Shown here piece by piece: positions 24,901 through 36,755 of a stretch of DNA of 64,000 nt. This DNA is from Tethya wilhelma (lineage: Eukaryota; Porifera; Demospongiae; Tethyida; Tethyidae). The position numbers were made by a program, and so were the translations under genes. The DNA is taken from assembly GCA_964030475.1 (NCBI GenBank), contig CAXIPT010000001.1, forward strand, positions 12,553,823 to 12,617,822, read 5' to 3'. Position 1 is the stretch's first letter, and every line of letters begins with the position of its first letter. The notes under the pieces were generated by a model, which saw only the letters and a program-made list of their open reading frames with translations, was not told the DNA's origin and ran no database searches.

Positions 24901-27900
24901 TATCAAGAGTGTAGCCACCAGCTATAGCATCAGCAACACTCAAAGTCATAGTGAATGAATGGGCACCTTCCAGAGCCAGGTCAGCAATAATAGAGACACT
25001 GTTTGATGAGGAGATGGCACCATTGGAATCACCAACAGCAAATTGAGCAGTAAGGGTCTCTTGGTCAAAGTCTTCACTAAATGCTATACCAATAACAGTA
25101 TGATATACAACAATTAAAGGGTGAAAAAAAGGTAAGTTTAAACAAAACCCTCCACCTGTCATATCTCCATCAACCAGTGTTACAGTGACATCAAGTGCAA
25201 TCTGTAGTTGACCAGGTGTACTCAGAAGGAGGTCAAAGGTGACATCAGTTCCCTCTTCCACCTCCACCATGAGGTCATCATCAGCAAATCCAATGGTTGC
25301 ATCTATTAGAATCAAAGATAATCAATAGCAATCTTTACAGGTACATGCATCTATCCTAGCCTCGTCCCCAGGCTCCCCTTTGACCTTTCACTCACGGAAA
25401 GGAGAAGGGGAGCTTGGAATCCGAAATCATGTGTATGACGTCAACGGTTGCAAAAGAGCAAATTCGTGGGCACAGCGGTTAGATAAATGACGTCAAACTC
25501 TTGGTTCTGCGCACACAGCAATATTCGCGATCACTGAGCACTACAAGAACTTACAAAGAAGGGCAGTTGCTAGTAGCTTAAGTAGTCTATAGTTACAGAA
25601 CAAAACTTACTGATGCTGCTCAGGTGCATTAAGGACTGGGACCAGCTAAAATTTTGATATCAAGGTGGTTATTCATGGTGCTATACCAGAAAATATATAC
25701 ATTATTTAGACTTCTTTTAAAAATACTATGAAATGGGAATGTTTAATAATTAAAAAATTGATTTAATTAGCCACGCCCACCACAAGGATGAGTGGGTGTG
25801 GCACTATAAAGTGATGGAGGTCGATAGGCAAATTTACACAACACGGAATATAAGCGCCTAAGCTAGAGCGGTTTTACTGTGCTCAGCAGACTCTGCAGTT
25901 AATGTGGACAATAGCCTCTACTGCGCTTTAGCTGGAAGTACACAGAATGCCAATTATGAGACAAAAAGTTGTTTTTTTATAAAGCTAATTAACATATTTT
26001 GCGCTGTACGAGCGTAAATATGTTTATTTTCTGAAAAGTAAAGACATATTCTTGTTTACAGCCTAGTTTAGATCATACTTACCTCATTTACTGACCTTCA
26101 CAAGCGTCGTAAGAATTCCGTTCAAAGATTCTTGACTTTAGTGAGGCTACTTATCAGGTCATCTAAAGACCACGTGATCACTACAAACGCTGTACATACC
26201 AATATGAGCAATAGCTTAGAAATAACTACCAAAAAGAAGCTAAATTAGCAGCAAAACTAAAAATACCTCTCACAAACTTTCATAAGCAGCTCACTTTCTT
26301 TTCTAAATGAGTCAATAAATGAACAGTCACACAATGATCATATGACAAAAAAGGGCATGTACTATAGATACTTACGGGGCGCGCGCCGTTTTTGCTGACT
26401 CAGCAATAATTCGTGGTCCCAGTCCTTAATGTACCTGAGTGTAGACTACCAAAATCAGATGAAAAGACGGGCTGAGCCGGTTGCACGAACGTTTCAAGTT
26501 GCCAGGATGTCAGCAGGGCTAGTTCTGTCCATACAGCTACTGTTTGGCAAAGTTCACTCTGTATAGACAGCCTAAAATAATTCTCTTACTATCTGCTTAC
26601 TGTTTTTATCTGACAAAAACACAAAATCTACCGTACATTTCATTTTGACATACTAGCCTCACATGGCAAGAAGCGTTACAACGTGAGCAGAGTCATTGAC
26701 CACACTACATTATGCCCACACACAATTTTCACTGTTCTACCCTGTTCTATCTCCACATGATCTCGGATACCAGGCTCCCCTTCTCCTTTCCATGAGTGAA
26801 AGGTCAAAGGGGAGCCTGGGGACGAGGCTACATCTATCCAACACTGTACTGTATTTTAAACTGGCTTTATACCTTGTTCATCTGTGATGGTAATGGTGAC
26901 TGAGGAGGGATCTCCAAATGTCAGAGAAGAAGGACTTTGAGTGCCTGGAGACAAACTCACTTCAAATGAGTGAAATCCTTCCCATACATCATCATCCACT
27001 ATTGACACATCAGTACATGCTTGGAGTTCAGTGCTTGGTGGGACAGGATTGACAAAGTTGAGTTGTGGAGAAGTTCCAAACATAACATCTTCAGGAGAAG
27101 CTGCATAAAAGATTATAGCTAAGCATTAAGTACATCAATAAAGATTGATGGATTAACACTACCATTGCTGAGGGTAGAAAGAGTGAGGGGTCAACAACTA
27201 TAATTATTGTAAATTTTTGCTGAAAATTTTTTCGTAAAAGGTCGCCGTGTACGAAGATTAATGCACAAAAATCTAAAATAGTAGGTGGGGCTGTGTAACA
27301 TTGTGCAGTCATATGAAATTTAATGTACAAATGGATATTCAGAGTTGATTTTGACTTACTTGCTAAACCAACACCACCTATTGCCAAGGAAACTCCTACA
27401 GAAATATTGACATCACTCACACCACTGATAGTAGCACACACTTCAAGAAGTTCTGCCAAGTTTTCATCTGTTTGTGTCACTCCAGCCGAAACTGTTATCT
27501 CATTGAGACGTTCTACAAAAAAGTTTAGACACACAGATAGAGAAATAAATAAATAGGCACATTATTAATCTAATTGATCTTACCATCATCCAATATTGTC
27601 ACAGTGCTTATCGATGGAGGACCAACTGTAATACCAGGAGGAGTGGTTAGAGGACCAAAGGAAACTGTAAAGGATTCATCATCTTCTAGAATGATGTCAT
27701 CATCAATACTGATGGTTGCACAGGCAGTTTGTCCAATTGAAAATGGCGCATCAAAGACAACCATCGGTAGATCAGTAAAACTAAAGTCTGTATTCTCCAC
27801 AGCAGTGTCTGCAAGCAAACAATTGCAGAAGATGTTACAACAAAGTATCTTAGCTATAAGATCATACTCATGCAGTCACTGAGTGTACAGTGGGAGAGGA

Positions 27901-30900
27901 GTAGTTGCTTGTTTTGCTCTAACCATTAGAGTGATTACTATTATCACAATTTAACCTACCAGACACAATGGAGAATGGTACTGATACCGAAGTAAAACTT
28001 GAATCCAACAAGTCTGGTAGACCAGAAATCTCTGCACACACACTGACTGAGGCATTGGACTCTAGTCGCTGTATACTCTCCTGTTCAGCCACTATCACAA
28101 ACTCCCCAGCTGTGACAAATGGTATATGTACACATGTCATAAATCCAATATTTGTCTATAAGCACACTATTAGCCTCATTACAAAGGGTCTTCCCTTGCA
28201 AGTATTTTTGCAAAGGAACAACCTAGGAATGATGTAAAGAGTAACAACATTAATGAATGTTTGCAAGAGTGTGCAAGAGTGTTCATCAAACTTACCATCA
28301 CTGGCTAGTATTGTAATGTCAACTGATGAAGATGATCCAGTGATGACACTTGGACTACTGCTGGTATTGATGTTAACTGAAAATATTTCATCAGGCTCCT
28401 TTATCTCATCTTCAACTAGTGAAACTGTTAATGTTTGCCTCAGTAGTCCTCCAGCAGCAAACAGAACATCAGATATAGCATTGAAGTCTTCAAACTCTAC
28501 AAAAATATAATGATAACAATGTGTATCACAACAGAAATCATTCCCACCATTACAAAATCAAACTCCAACGAAGGTTAGAACACAACCACTTTACCTGCTG
28601 AATCCAAACTGAAGAAGAATGCTACAGGTACGCCAACATCAAGGTCAGTTATTCCAGAAAGAGAAATATCAATGCTAACATTAGCACCCTCAACATCAGA
28701 CAAGGCAGATGGTCCAACAAAGTTCACAGTAGCAACTACACAAAAAGAGGATGAAATGATTTTTCACACACAAAAATACATTCTGAGATAATGCAGATGT
28801 TAGAGTGTCATGTTACTCGTATATTGTACACAAAATGCTCTATACAGCTTGGCAATTTGTCTACAGCACATGCTGCCCATTCCTGCATAAATATTTAACA
28901 TAGTTACCGTCATCATCTTCAATAGACACTACAGTGGAGGAGGCAGCTGGATCAATGTTGATGTCTGGAGAGGTGGCAGCAATTGATACAGTAAATCCAT
29001 CAGTGTCCTCCAACACACTGTCATCAATGATAGACACCACAGCACAGTTTTGATCACCGTCGACACTACCAGGATTGAACGTGACTTCAAATGGAGTAAT
29101 AAGTTCAAAATCAGATCCTTCAATGGCTGTTATTACGTGTGTAGTGAGGTACACAATTCAGGCTACACAAAACACACACAAACACTATATTGTTGCTATT
29201 CCTACCTTCCACTAAACCTGAACTATTCTCCTTTGTAAAAGTCACAACCACAGGACATGATAGTCCTCCACTTGGTATCTCCAAAATTCTGAGGCAAATT
29301 TCTACATTGTCAACTTGACCTTCCATTGCACTGATTGATGGCAGGACAAATCCAACAGTGGCATCTATAAATACAAAAAAAAAAGAACATCATCACACAA
29401 CATTTTACTAGCAAAGCTACTACTTGTCCCATACCGTCATCATCATCATCAGCAATAGTCACATTAACTACATCAGCATTAGTATCAGCAACAACATTGG
29501 TGGGGGAAACACTCAATATTCCAACAGTGAAGGTCTGTTCATCACCCTCCAGCTCTTGGTCATTCACAATGGTGACATTAACACACTGGTGATCATTGTT
29601 GAACGTTTCAAAGGCAACAAAACTGACGGAGAACGGACTTGGTAGGGAAAAATCTTCACCAACAACTGTAGCATAACAAAATTTAAGTGTAGTATAACAG
29701 AGTTAGTTTTGCATAGTTTACATGCGGAATTAAAGTACTGGAAAGCAGCAAAAAATCAATACTATATCTTATACCAGTTTTGGCTCCATCAATAGCCTCC
29801 AATATAACTGTAACATCAGATTCCAAGCCATCAGCAGGTACGTCTGAGATGACAACACACACTTCCAGAGGGTCAGGCTGGCCTTCTTGGACATTGTGGG
29901 TTAGCAGTGAAAACCCAACAGTGGCAACTGTCACACAAAGATAGCTAATTGTCAACAAGATCGGACTTACAAAAATTCTTACTAGTTGCACGTATGTATG
30001 GGTATACCCTTTTTCATAGAGACATTGATGTACAATTTGAATGAATTATACAAAAACAAATTACTTCATCAATACAAAGAGCCCAATCATTGACAACACT
30101 ACTATGGGGCTCACTTGGCCTCACAAACCAGGCCCTGGCACATGTGCTTAGCAATAAGCAAAGTGTGGAGGGTCTGGTTCATTAGGCTAGGGTTCACTAC
30201 CAACTAAAATTTAATTATTCCTACCATTAATGTCTTCAATGTTGATGGTTGTGATATCCAAAGGCACATTAATGGGAAGTTCTGGAGCGAGCCGTATTGT
30301 AAAGGAGTGATCTCCTTCAATTGTGGAATCAGTCAACAGAGATACATTAATACATAGTTGAGTATTGAGAAGAGAAGCTTGATCTCCAGCCATAAACACC
30401 AGTGGGTTTGGTCCATTCAATTCATAGTCTGATGATATATCTAGAAAGTTGTGAAGTGGCACATGTCTAGCAGTGAATCAACATACAGCATACATTATAC
30501 AGTGCAACAAATCCCATGTATGCATGCACTCACCAACTACAAGCATCAGGTTGATAACAATGTCTACTTCAGACCCTCCAGCTGGAATAGCACTCAATAC
30601 CACACACACTTCCAAAGGTGGACCACCTTCTACTCCAGAGTAAGAGCTCTGGACAAACTCTACACTGGCATCTGTGAGAGCAAAACAAAGTCATAAATTA
30701 ACCAGCCAATAACTATGATTCATGGATATACCTAGAAAATTATCGTCAATTATAGTGATGGCAGTAGAACCTATAGCAGAGCTCTCTATGATGACATCAG
30801 GTGAAGTTGACAATATCACTCCTTCAAACGTCTGATCTCCTTCCAGTATGTCATCATTGAGGAGAGATACTTCCACACAGGCCTCAGCTCCATCAGTAGC

Positions 30901-32597
30901 TCCAATACCAAATTGAGCAGCTAGTCCAACAGAACTGAAATCATTGCCACCCAGCGCTGTAGTGATAGGAGACTAATGTCAAAAACTTATCTAGTGATAC
31001 CTAGCCTATGTCTTCTATGAAAGAAGACACATGCACAGTAAATTTAGTTATATAGGAACTGGAATTGTATTGTAGCATATGCAAACACTTATGTCAGGTT
31101 ACCCAGACTGCACATCAATAATGCCATGGATACTGACTATAACTTTACATAACTGACATACTTGCTGTTCCATCCACCAAGCTTAATGTCACATTGATTG
31201 GTGCTTCAATCGCTAACACTACAAAGAGGGTAGCGCACAGCATAACTGGTGAACCTTCAGAGTCAGATAGCTCTGCCACACTCAGAGACAAAGTCGCATC
31301 TATATGGAGGACAGAAGAGTCTGGTAACCCAATCACAGTATAAACTGTATTTATGTCATCTCTGACTGTATTAAGATTTTGATATTGTGATATCAATTGG
31401 ACTAGAATTTACATTCATATCACTACTTTGCTACTCAATTTGCCTTTCATGCATGAAAATTCTGAAGCACAAGTTATTGATGATCAACAATGATCACAAT
31501 TAACATTTATAAACAATACCTTGTTCATCTGTGATGGTAATGGTGACTGAGGAGGGATCTCCAAATGTCAGAGAAGAAGGACTTTGAGTGCCTGGAGACA
31601 AACTCACTTCAAATGAGTGAAATCCTTCCCATACATCATCATCCACTATTGACACATCAGTACAGGCTTGCAGTTCATTGCTTGGTACGACAGGATCAAC
31701 AAAGATGAGTTGTGGAGAAGTTCCAAACATAACATCTTCAGGAGAAGCTGTATAAATCATAACATTCTTTACAACTGAGCATATATACACAACATCAATT
31801 CACAATTAGCATTAATGGATTAACACTGCCATATCATACTAAGAGGAGAGAGGGGAGGTGGAAAGGGGTCAAAGTTCAAAACAACTATATTCATTTTGAC
31901 TTACTTGCTAAACCAATACCACCTATTGCCAAGGAAACTCCTACAGAAATATTGACGCCACTCACACCACTGATAATAGCACACACTTCAAGAAGTTCTG
32001 ACAAGTTTTCATCTGTTTGTGTCCTTTCAGCAGAAATTGTTATCTCATTAAGACGTTCTACAAAAAAAAATTTTACACACATGCACAGACAGAAGTTAAT
32101 AATGGGCATATTATTAATCTTACCATCATCCAATATTGTCACAGTGCTTATCGATGGTGGACCAACTGTAATACCAGGAGGAGTGGTTGCAGAACCAAAG
32201 GAAACTGTAAAGGACTCATTTTCTTCAATAATGCTGTCATCCTCAATACTGACGGTTGCACAGGCAGTCTGTCCAATTGAAAAAGGAGCATCAAAGACAA
32301 CCATCAGTAGATCCAAAAAGCTAAAATCTGTAACCTCCAATGCAGTGTCTGAGCAAAGAATTGCAAAAAGATGTAATCACAAGCAATAGTGAGAATATAT
32401 AAGTATTCAGAATTTTAATTCCAGTTCTCAATCCTAAAAAAGGACCCTCACATATTTATTCACTACATTGTGACTATATATAGAAGCATGNAGTATCAAG
32501 GAATGTAGTACCTATGAGAAGAACTTACTCTGTGCTGTCAAAGTTGGCTCAACACATTCTGGTTCTCTGGAAATCCTTTTCAAGTAAGTCAGTTAGG

Positions 32598-32638
<41 letters not shown>

Positions 32639-35600
32639 CGTTAGCAGAACAAAAATGGCACTATGGTGGCTTCCCACTAGCGCTCTCTACGAGTGCTGAG
32701 GAAAGTTTTTGTGAGATTTAGACCTTGCATGCAGTTGGTAATCTGTCAGTGAGAGCCTTTGAGCAACGTTGAAGGCTTAATTTTGTTTGACTAGATTTTT
32801 ATAGTGAGCAACATTTTGTATTGTGTCTATGGGACAGTCGGCCCATTCCTACTATACGTACTACCGTACGTATGATAGAAGCATGCATTTGACATACCAG
32901 ACTCGATGGTGAATGGTACTGATACTGAAGTGAAGCTTGGATCCACTGAGTCTGGTAAACTAGAAATCTCTGCACACACACTAATTGAGGAATTAAACTC
33001 CATTTCTTGTATATTAACCTCTTGAGCAATTATTACAAAGTCATCACCTACAAATCACAAAAGAGAAGCATAACACAATTATTACTATATGTCATTCCAA
33101 AGCAGCACAGGTAATATATATAACCATGCATGCATTGTAACATTCAGGATGCACAAACACATATAACTAAATATGCATGCAACTGTACCAAATACTTACC
33201 ATCACTGCCAATAATTGTGATCTCAACTGATGAAGACAATCCAGTGTTGACACTTGGAATGCTACTTGTATTAATGTTAATCAAAAATGATTCATCTGGC
33301 TCATTGATTTCATCATCAACTAACAAAACTGTCAATGTTTGCATCAGTGGTCCTCCAGGAGTGAATTGTACATCAGGTAGAGCACTAAAATCGTCAATCT
33401 CTACAAATGCACATCATACTGATCACGTATACTGACCATAAGTCTCTACCAGTTATAACTGAATTTACCTGCTGAAATTAAAGTGCTAGAAAATGTCACA
33501 GTTATGTCAACATCAAGTTCAGATATTCCGGAAAGAGAAACCTCAATGTCAAGAGTTGTACCCTCAATATCAAACAAAGCAGATGGTCCACCAAAGTTCA
33601 CAGTAGCAACTACACAACAAAAGAGATCCACATTACAGAGTAATTAATATTGATAAGTTTTTTTTTTTTGGTTCAAAACCTGGCCTCATCCACAGGCTGT
33701 CTACGTGCTGCTATTGCTCAATAATAATTGACGTTAATGATCACGCACACGTTTGAAAACAATGCAGAGGGACTGGGAATCGAGGGTAGAACCATAGTAA
33801 AATGAAAGAGCACCTAACTATTGGCACCTTAACAATAGTACAAGCTCACACATGACAATGTAATATTAGCTACCAGAACAAACAGTGACAAAATGGGCAT
33901 GATTAGTAGGTGTGGCCTCAAAGCTTAGCACTCAGAGAAGCATTTGGATGAATGTCTCACAAATGCACACAATCACTTTATTCAGCACTTTTTGCAATGC
34001 CAAATGTGGATTGGACGTCAGGTGCTAAACTTTGTTGAATGAAGCCGTATAACATAAAATGAAAGCTTATTTCTTTTTTATGCTTTAACACTATGTATCA
34101 TATAGTGGGAAATTTTCGTTGGTACAAAATTTTATATAAATCGTTAAAAATATGCCAGAAAAATTTTCATTGTTATAAATTTTGTACAGTGCTTCCAAGG
34201 TAGTCAGGGAAATTTTTTAGCGAAATGAATTTAGTAACAATTCAAATGCATGCATTTACCAGTAAAAACATTCAAAATCTTGTCTCTTCAAGAATTTTTG
34301 CTTGCCAGTATAGCCAATACTTAAACATGAGTGCAGCGTGACGTCACTATGAAATTGTGATGTCTATTTTCTCTGTTTGATCAATTGACTACGTACGAGT
34401 ACAATTGTACGTGCGTGATGTCATGTATTTTGCTAGTTACATGCACACGTCATCAAATTTGTGCAAACATAGCTGGATGTGAATAGATCATTCCGTTTTC
34501 CAGCCGTGTTCTTGCTACGAATGAAACAAAGTTGATGAGACTTAGACTTAGACTTAATTAGGTTTTTTTCTTAACTTGTTTTGGTTTGCTTATACTGTTC
34601 TAAAAACTTTTGCACCTCAAAATTACATTTTTGCTACGTTCTACACAACTATCCACATATACTTTGGAGTTAAGAGTTCGGACATTTTTAACACCAAAAG
34701 TTGACCACCTACAGTATCTAGTTGATGCTCAAGGCTTTTTCTTAACGCGAAACGGTTCACTTATACCGTTCTAAAAGTATAGAGCAAGATCACTGCAATA
34801 ATTGAAGCCATATCTTGTACAGGAAGTAGCGATACGCCCCCTCAGTTTCCTGGTGAAAGCACCACACTGCAGTTACATGCCATCCTGTATTTTGCAAAAA
34901 AAATACAAAATCAAAAGTTTCCCAAACTATCTTGGAAGCACTGTTACAGTATACACGGCGCACGCTTGTATTGTGCATAATGTGGAAGTTAAATTTTCAG
35001 TTATAATTTTTGTATATTTGAAGGGCATACGAAAAATACAAAAATTTGCACCATACAAAAATTTCCCACTATACGGTAATTTATTTTGAAGAATAAGCAA
35101 GTTATGAGTGTTTAAATATAGACAGGTAGGGCAGATATCTGGGAAAAGAAAATCTAACATTCAGGGGGCTTTTTCCAGGAAACTATACAATTACTGAACT
35201 CAGCACTCTGGCTACTAACACAGAACCATGAGGGTTACAAACATACCAAGTTTCGTCAAATTCTGAGAAGGTCATGTGTGAACTTTTGTTGAACTGAAAT
35301 GGAATGATCCTAGAAATATACATGTGGGCGCTGGGTGGTAGCTTGTGTGCAGCTATAATATAACCACATATTTTACAGCTAAAGTATGGTAGTTTATCGA
35401 AGAATTTTTGAGCTTTTATACTCAACAAATGCTTGAAGACAGTCTTAAATGTCATTCCTGTTATAGAGCTGAGGCATTCATCTTTGCAATTAATTGCAGC
35501 ATGTATGGAGCAGATTCTACCAGACTACCTGGTTAGTCTATTAATTTCTACTGTCTCAAAAACGAATTTGTGACTATCAAAGGCTCTATCCTGGTACTAG

Positions 35601-36168
35601 CAGTGCTTTTTAAGCTGCAAATCTGCTTTGTTGCCCTGTATACTGTTGTTTTATAAATATTATGCACTGTCAATGCACATTTAATTCTGCGTTTATATTA
35701 ATTGAATTTTGAACGTGACCTTTGCTTGACCTTCTCTCTCGGCATGTGCCATGTGATGAAGGATAAGGACCTGCTGTCTTAAGTTTCGTACTATAAGATG
35801 GCCTATGAAAAATTACCTGGGTTGTGCTAACTTCTCGTCTATCGAGCTAGATCCAGCACACATGTGCAATCAGAATCCGTATCCAAAATAGATGGTGGTT
35901 GATAATTGGCTTATACTCCATAACTATTAATTGTATCAGTTAACATTAGCAAAAGTACCTTCATCATCTGTGATGGTCACAGTAACATCATCGTTAGAAT
36001 CAAACACAATAACGTCAGGTGATGGACTTCCAAGAGTCACAGTAAACTGATGATCAGCTTCCAAGGAGGTATCAGAAACAATCATTATGTCAACACAAGC
36101 TGGACTGGCTGCTCCCACTGAGAATACAGCAGCTGTGCCTCCTGGTATCATGATGTCCTCTATTGGAG
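9175..36168 (-). CDS. Large Calx-beta repeat gene, about 43 exons, both ends missing
   Basis: Transcribed right to left; exon details are in the block entries. Exons alternate between a front half (typically VxFxxxxxxVxEG...VCV) and a back half (GxDF...CxxIxIxDD...ExFxVxL...VTIxDDDG), with introns almost always in phase 1. About 22 Calx-beta back halves are present. Such arrays are extracellular Ca2+-binding stalks of adhesion proteins. No signal peptide, membrane segment or stop is seen: the last exon (9175-9507) abuts the N at 9123, and nothing upstream of 36168 is recognisable. Whether it is another adhesion GPCR, as in 1-7556, cannot be told. It is closely paralogous to the + strand array at 42-48 kb. 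Confidence 0.88.
13770..14065 (-). pseudogene. C-terminal CXC (tesmin/TSO1-like) motif and acidic tail of the decayed gene
   Basis: In one minus-strand frame, GGCRCKTGCKNRRCKC and GPGCNCIGCVN give a CXC-type cysteine pattern that in other proteins binds zinc and DNA. It is followed by an acidic Ser/Asp/Glu-rich tail (SEAEESDDMALGEMV, GDGDEETEDV) and a stop at 13770. The frame upstream of the motif is shifted, in line with decay. Confidence 0.6.
15620..17342. mobile_element. Fold-back transposon with 9-bp target duplication, interrupting the decayed gene
   Basis: It begins TAGCCTCGTCCCCAGGC and ends with the inverted equivalent GGGAACGAGGCTA. The flanks 15611-15619 and 17343-17351 are both CTGAATGTA, a perfect 9-bp duplication. 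Each end is itself palindromic: CCTCTGCG/CGCAGAGG at 15636-15727 and CCTTCTGCG/CGCAGAAGG at 17248-17330. No ORF is convincing. A 9-bp duplication fits Mutator-like transposition, but no transposase is present to prove it. Confidence 0.85.
15750..16777. mobile_element. Element with TIR CAGTCTGCGGTAAGACCC nested in the fold-back element
   Basis: The left end CAGTCTGCGGTAAGACCC is matched inverted at 16777. Similarity continues inward for about 50 bases (AAGGACACCCGGAAGT versus AAGGACACCCCGGAAGT). It is about 1.03 kb and non-coding. An AAG flanks both sides and may be a 3-bp target duplication, which is too short to be sure. Confidence 0.7.
20668..22773. other. Non-coding stretch with two fold-back structures
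   Basis: No gene is recognised. 21821-21918 is an imperfect inverted repeat with TTAGAACATG outer arms. 22173-22220 is a tight hairpin of AAGGGGAAAACCGAGGG paired with CCTTCGGTTTTCCCCTT. The rest is AT-rich. Confidence 0.5.
22774..25302 (-). other. Calx-beta exon block, 8 exons
   Basis: Exons 22774-22986, 23063-23212, 23294-23512, 23655-23798, 24017-24238, 24310-24462, 24856-25083, 25156-25302. Front halves show ALEGQTLNVCVVISDIPSGG and VEPLEVCVQIIDLPANGL; back halves show DFAIVGSADVVF and NDDELEGDDQVFSVEI. The exon pair 24856-25083 and 25156-25302 has a close paralogue on the + strand at 43147-43305 and 43379-43606. Confidence 0.9.
25357..26830. mobile_element. Fold-back transposon with 9-bp target duplication in a Calx-beta intron
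   Basis: Long terminal inverted repeats of about 70 bases start TAGCCTCGTCCCCAGGCTCC. The flanks at 25348-25356 and 26831-26839 are both CATCTATCC. A second inverted pair, 25621-25644 and 26414-26437 (containing ATTAAGGACTGGGACCA), lies inside and suggests a nested element. There is no ORF. Same family as 15620-17342, 49221-50168 and 60882-60966. Confidence 0.87.
26873..28735 (-). other. Calx-beta six-exon module, copy B'
   Basis: Exons 26873-27100, 27360-27512, 27584-27808, 27960-28109, 28296-28496, 28595-28735, with lengths 228, 153, 225, 150, 201 and 141. The same six lengths, in the same order and with very similar proteins, occur at 31520-33609. Five of the six lengths recur in the + strand paralogue; the sixth is one codon shorter. 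Key strings are TACATISIDDDIILEDDESF and WEGFHSFEVSLSPGTQSP. Confidence 0.92.
28908..31299 (-). other. Calx-beta exon block, 8 exons between the duplicated modules
   Basis: Exons 28908-29126, 29206-29364, 29435-29665, 29775-29927, 30225-30440, 30534-30671, 30732-30956, 31162-31299. Back halves show FELITPFEVTFNPGSVDGD and NDQELEGDEQTFTVGILSVS; front halves show VQEGQPDPLEVCVVISDVPA. Exon 29775-29927 matches 24310-24462 in length (153) and type, and 28908-29126 matches 23294-23512 (219), hinting at an older, larger duplication. Confidence 0.9.
31520..33609 (-). other. Calx-beta six-exon module, copy B (tandem duplicate)
   Basis: Exons 31520-31747, 31905-32057, 32124-32348, 32898-33047, 33200-33400, 33469-33609, with lengths 228, 153, 225, 150, 201 and 141, the same as copy B'. 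Exon 31520-31747 is almost identical to 26873-27100. An R1 repeat and the N at 32491 lie in the intron between the third and fourth of these exons; the word AGAAGCATG occurs on both sides (32482-32490 and 32876-32884). Confidence 0.92.
32492..32876. repeat. Dispersed repeat R1, copy 2 (truncated at N), with (AAGT)n run
   Basis: Inverted relative to copy 1. It includes TATCAAGGAATGTAGTACCT, a tetranucleotide AAGT run at about 32598-32638, and ends CCGTACGTATGATA. The left side is lost at the N, so it is partial. Confidence 0.7.
33610..34097. other. Non-coding, with a degenerate fold-back
   Basis: 33681-33788 resembles the ends of the TAGCCTCG fold-back family (GGCCTCATCCACAGGC at the left, GGGAATCGAGGGTAG at the right) but is decayed. 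Nothing else is recognised. Confidence 0.4.
34098..35076. mobile_element. MITE (TATAGTGGGAAATTT ends), split by a second element
   Basis: The ends TCATATAGTGGGAAATTTTC and CCGTATAGTGGGAAATTTTT (inverted) are flanked by TA at 34096-34097 and 35077-35078. Without the inserted element it would be about 222 bp. It lies in the large intron between Calx-beta exons 33469-33609 and 35959-36168. Confidence 0.75.
34187..34943. mobile_element. Non-autonomous deletion derivative of the HIRAN-carrying transposon
   Basis: The ends CAGTGCTTCCAAGGTAGTCA (34187) and the inverted, slightly diverged TTCCCAAACTATCTTGGAAG...CACTG (34943) match the autonomous element at 55085-59130. Its first about 200 bases align to the left end of that element and its last about 500 to the right end; both ORFs are missing. 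TA precedes it at 34185-34186; the right-hand TA appears mutated. It is inserted in the MITE 34098-35076. Confidence 0.85.
35077..35958. other. Non-coding stretch
   Basis: I see no exon, element end or RNA gene here. Short ORFs on both strands have no recognisable content. Confidence 0.4.
35959..36168 (-). other. Calx-beta back-half exon, most upstream recognised exon
   Basis: 210 bases, encoding IPGGTAAVFSVGAASPACVD and SLEADHQFTVTLGSPSPDV. The + strand exon 45661-45870 has the same length and differs by only about three residues over the shared stretch, so duplication is very recent or the two are alleles. Confidence 0.9.
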
Positions 36169-36208
36169 CTGTGAGTAAATATATTAATATATCAACTAAC
36201 CGCAGGTA

Positions 36209-36412
36209 CAGTATAGCTAGAAATTTTCGAGGAGTAAAATTTTCACAGAAAAACGATTGCCAAACTATTTGCAATTTATTTTTTGAGGATAGCAGTCCCC
36301 TCTATACATTGCAATACAATGCCCAAATTCTTGCAGGGTAAAATTTTCGCAGACTGCTGATGATTCATGAAAACCACGAAATTTATACTCTTCGAAAATT
36401 TTTAGCTATAAT
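36209..36412. mobile_element. MITE of about 204 bp
   Basis: The ends carry TATAGCTAGAAATTTTCGA and TATAGCTAAAAATTTTCGA (inverted), flanked by TA. Non-coding. Similar in design to the GGGAAATTT MITEs. Confidence 0.65.
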
Positions 36413-36420
36413 TATGGTGT

Positions 36421-36750
36421 CACAGTGAATAATGTCCCCCCCGTGAATTTCGTCCCCCCGGACATTATTTACTAGTGAATATTGTCCCCCTTAGTGAATA
36501 ATGTCCCCCCTCCAAAAGTATACTGTAGCGCTCAGGCATAGATAAAACAGTCTCAATTTAGACTCTTGCCAGCTTTTCAGTTTAGCCAGTAGTCACTGCA
36601 GCGCTGTGCACCATGCACCATACTAAGAACGTGTGGCACTTGGCAATCTTATATAGCCCCTCCCACTTATTGTGCAGCCGCTTAGATCAGTATAATAATG
36701 CAGCTACCATAAGCTAGCCTAACTTTGTAAGTCATGCATGCAGTGACTGA
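36421..36750. repeat. C-run / ACTAGT element, copy 1 (left part)
   Basis: Repeated words GTGAATAATGTCCCCCC, GTGAATTTCGTCCCCCC and ACTAGTGAATATTGTCCCCC, followed by about 230 bases shared with 40250-40460 (ccaaaagtatactgtag...). No right end was found. Confidence 0.75.
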
Positions 36751-36755
36751 TAATT

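Noticed and set aside
32598..32638. (AAGT)n run as an independent feature
   Set aside because: It is an expansion of the CAAGTAAGTCAGTTAGGAAG word inside repeat R1.
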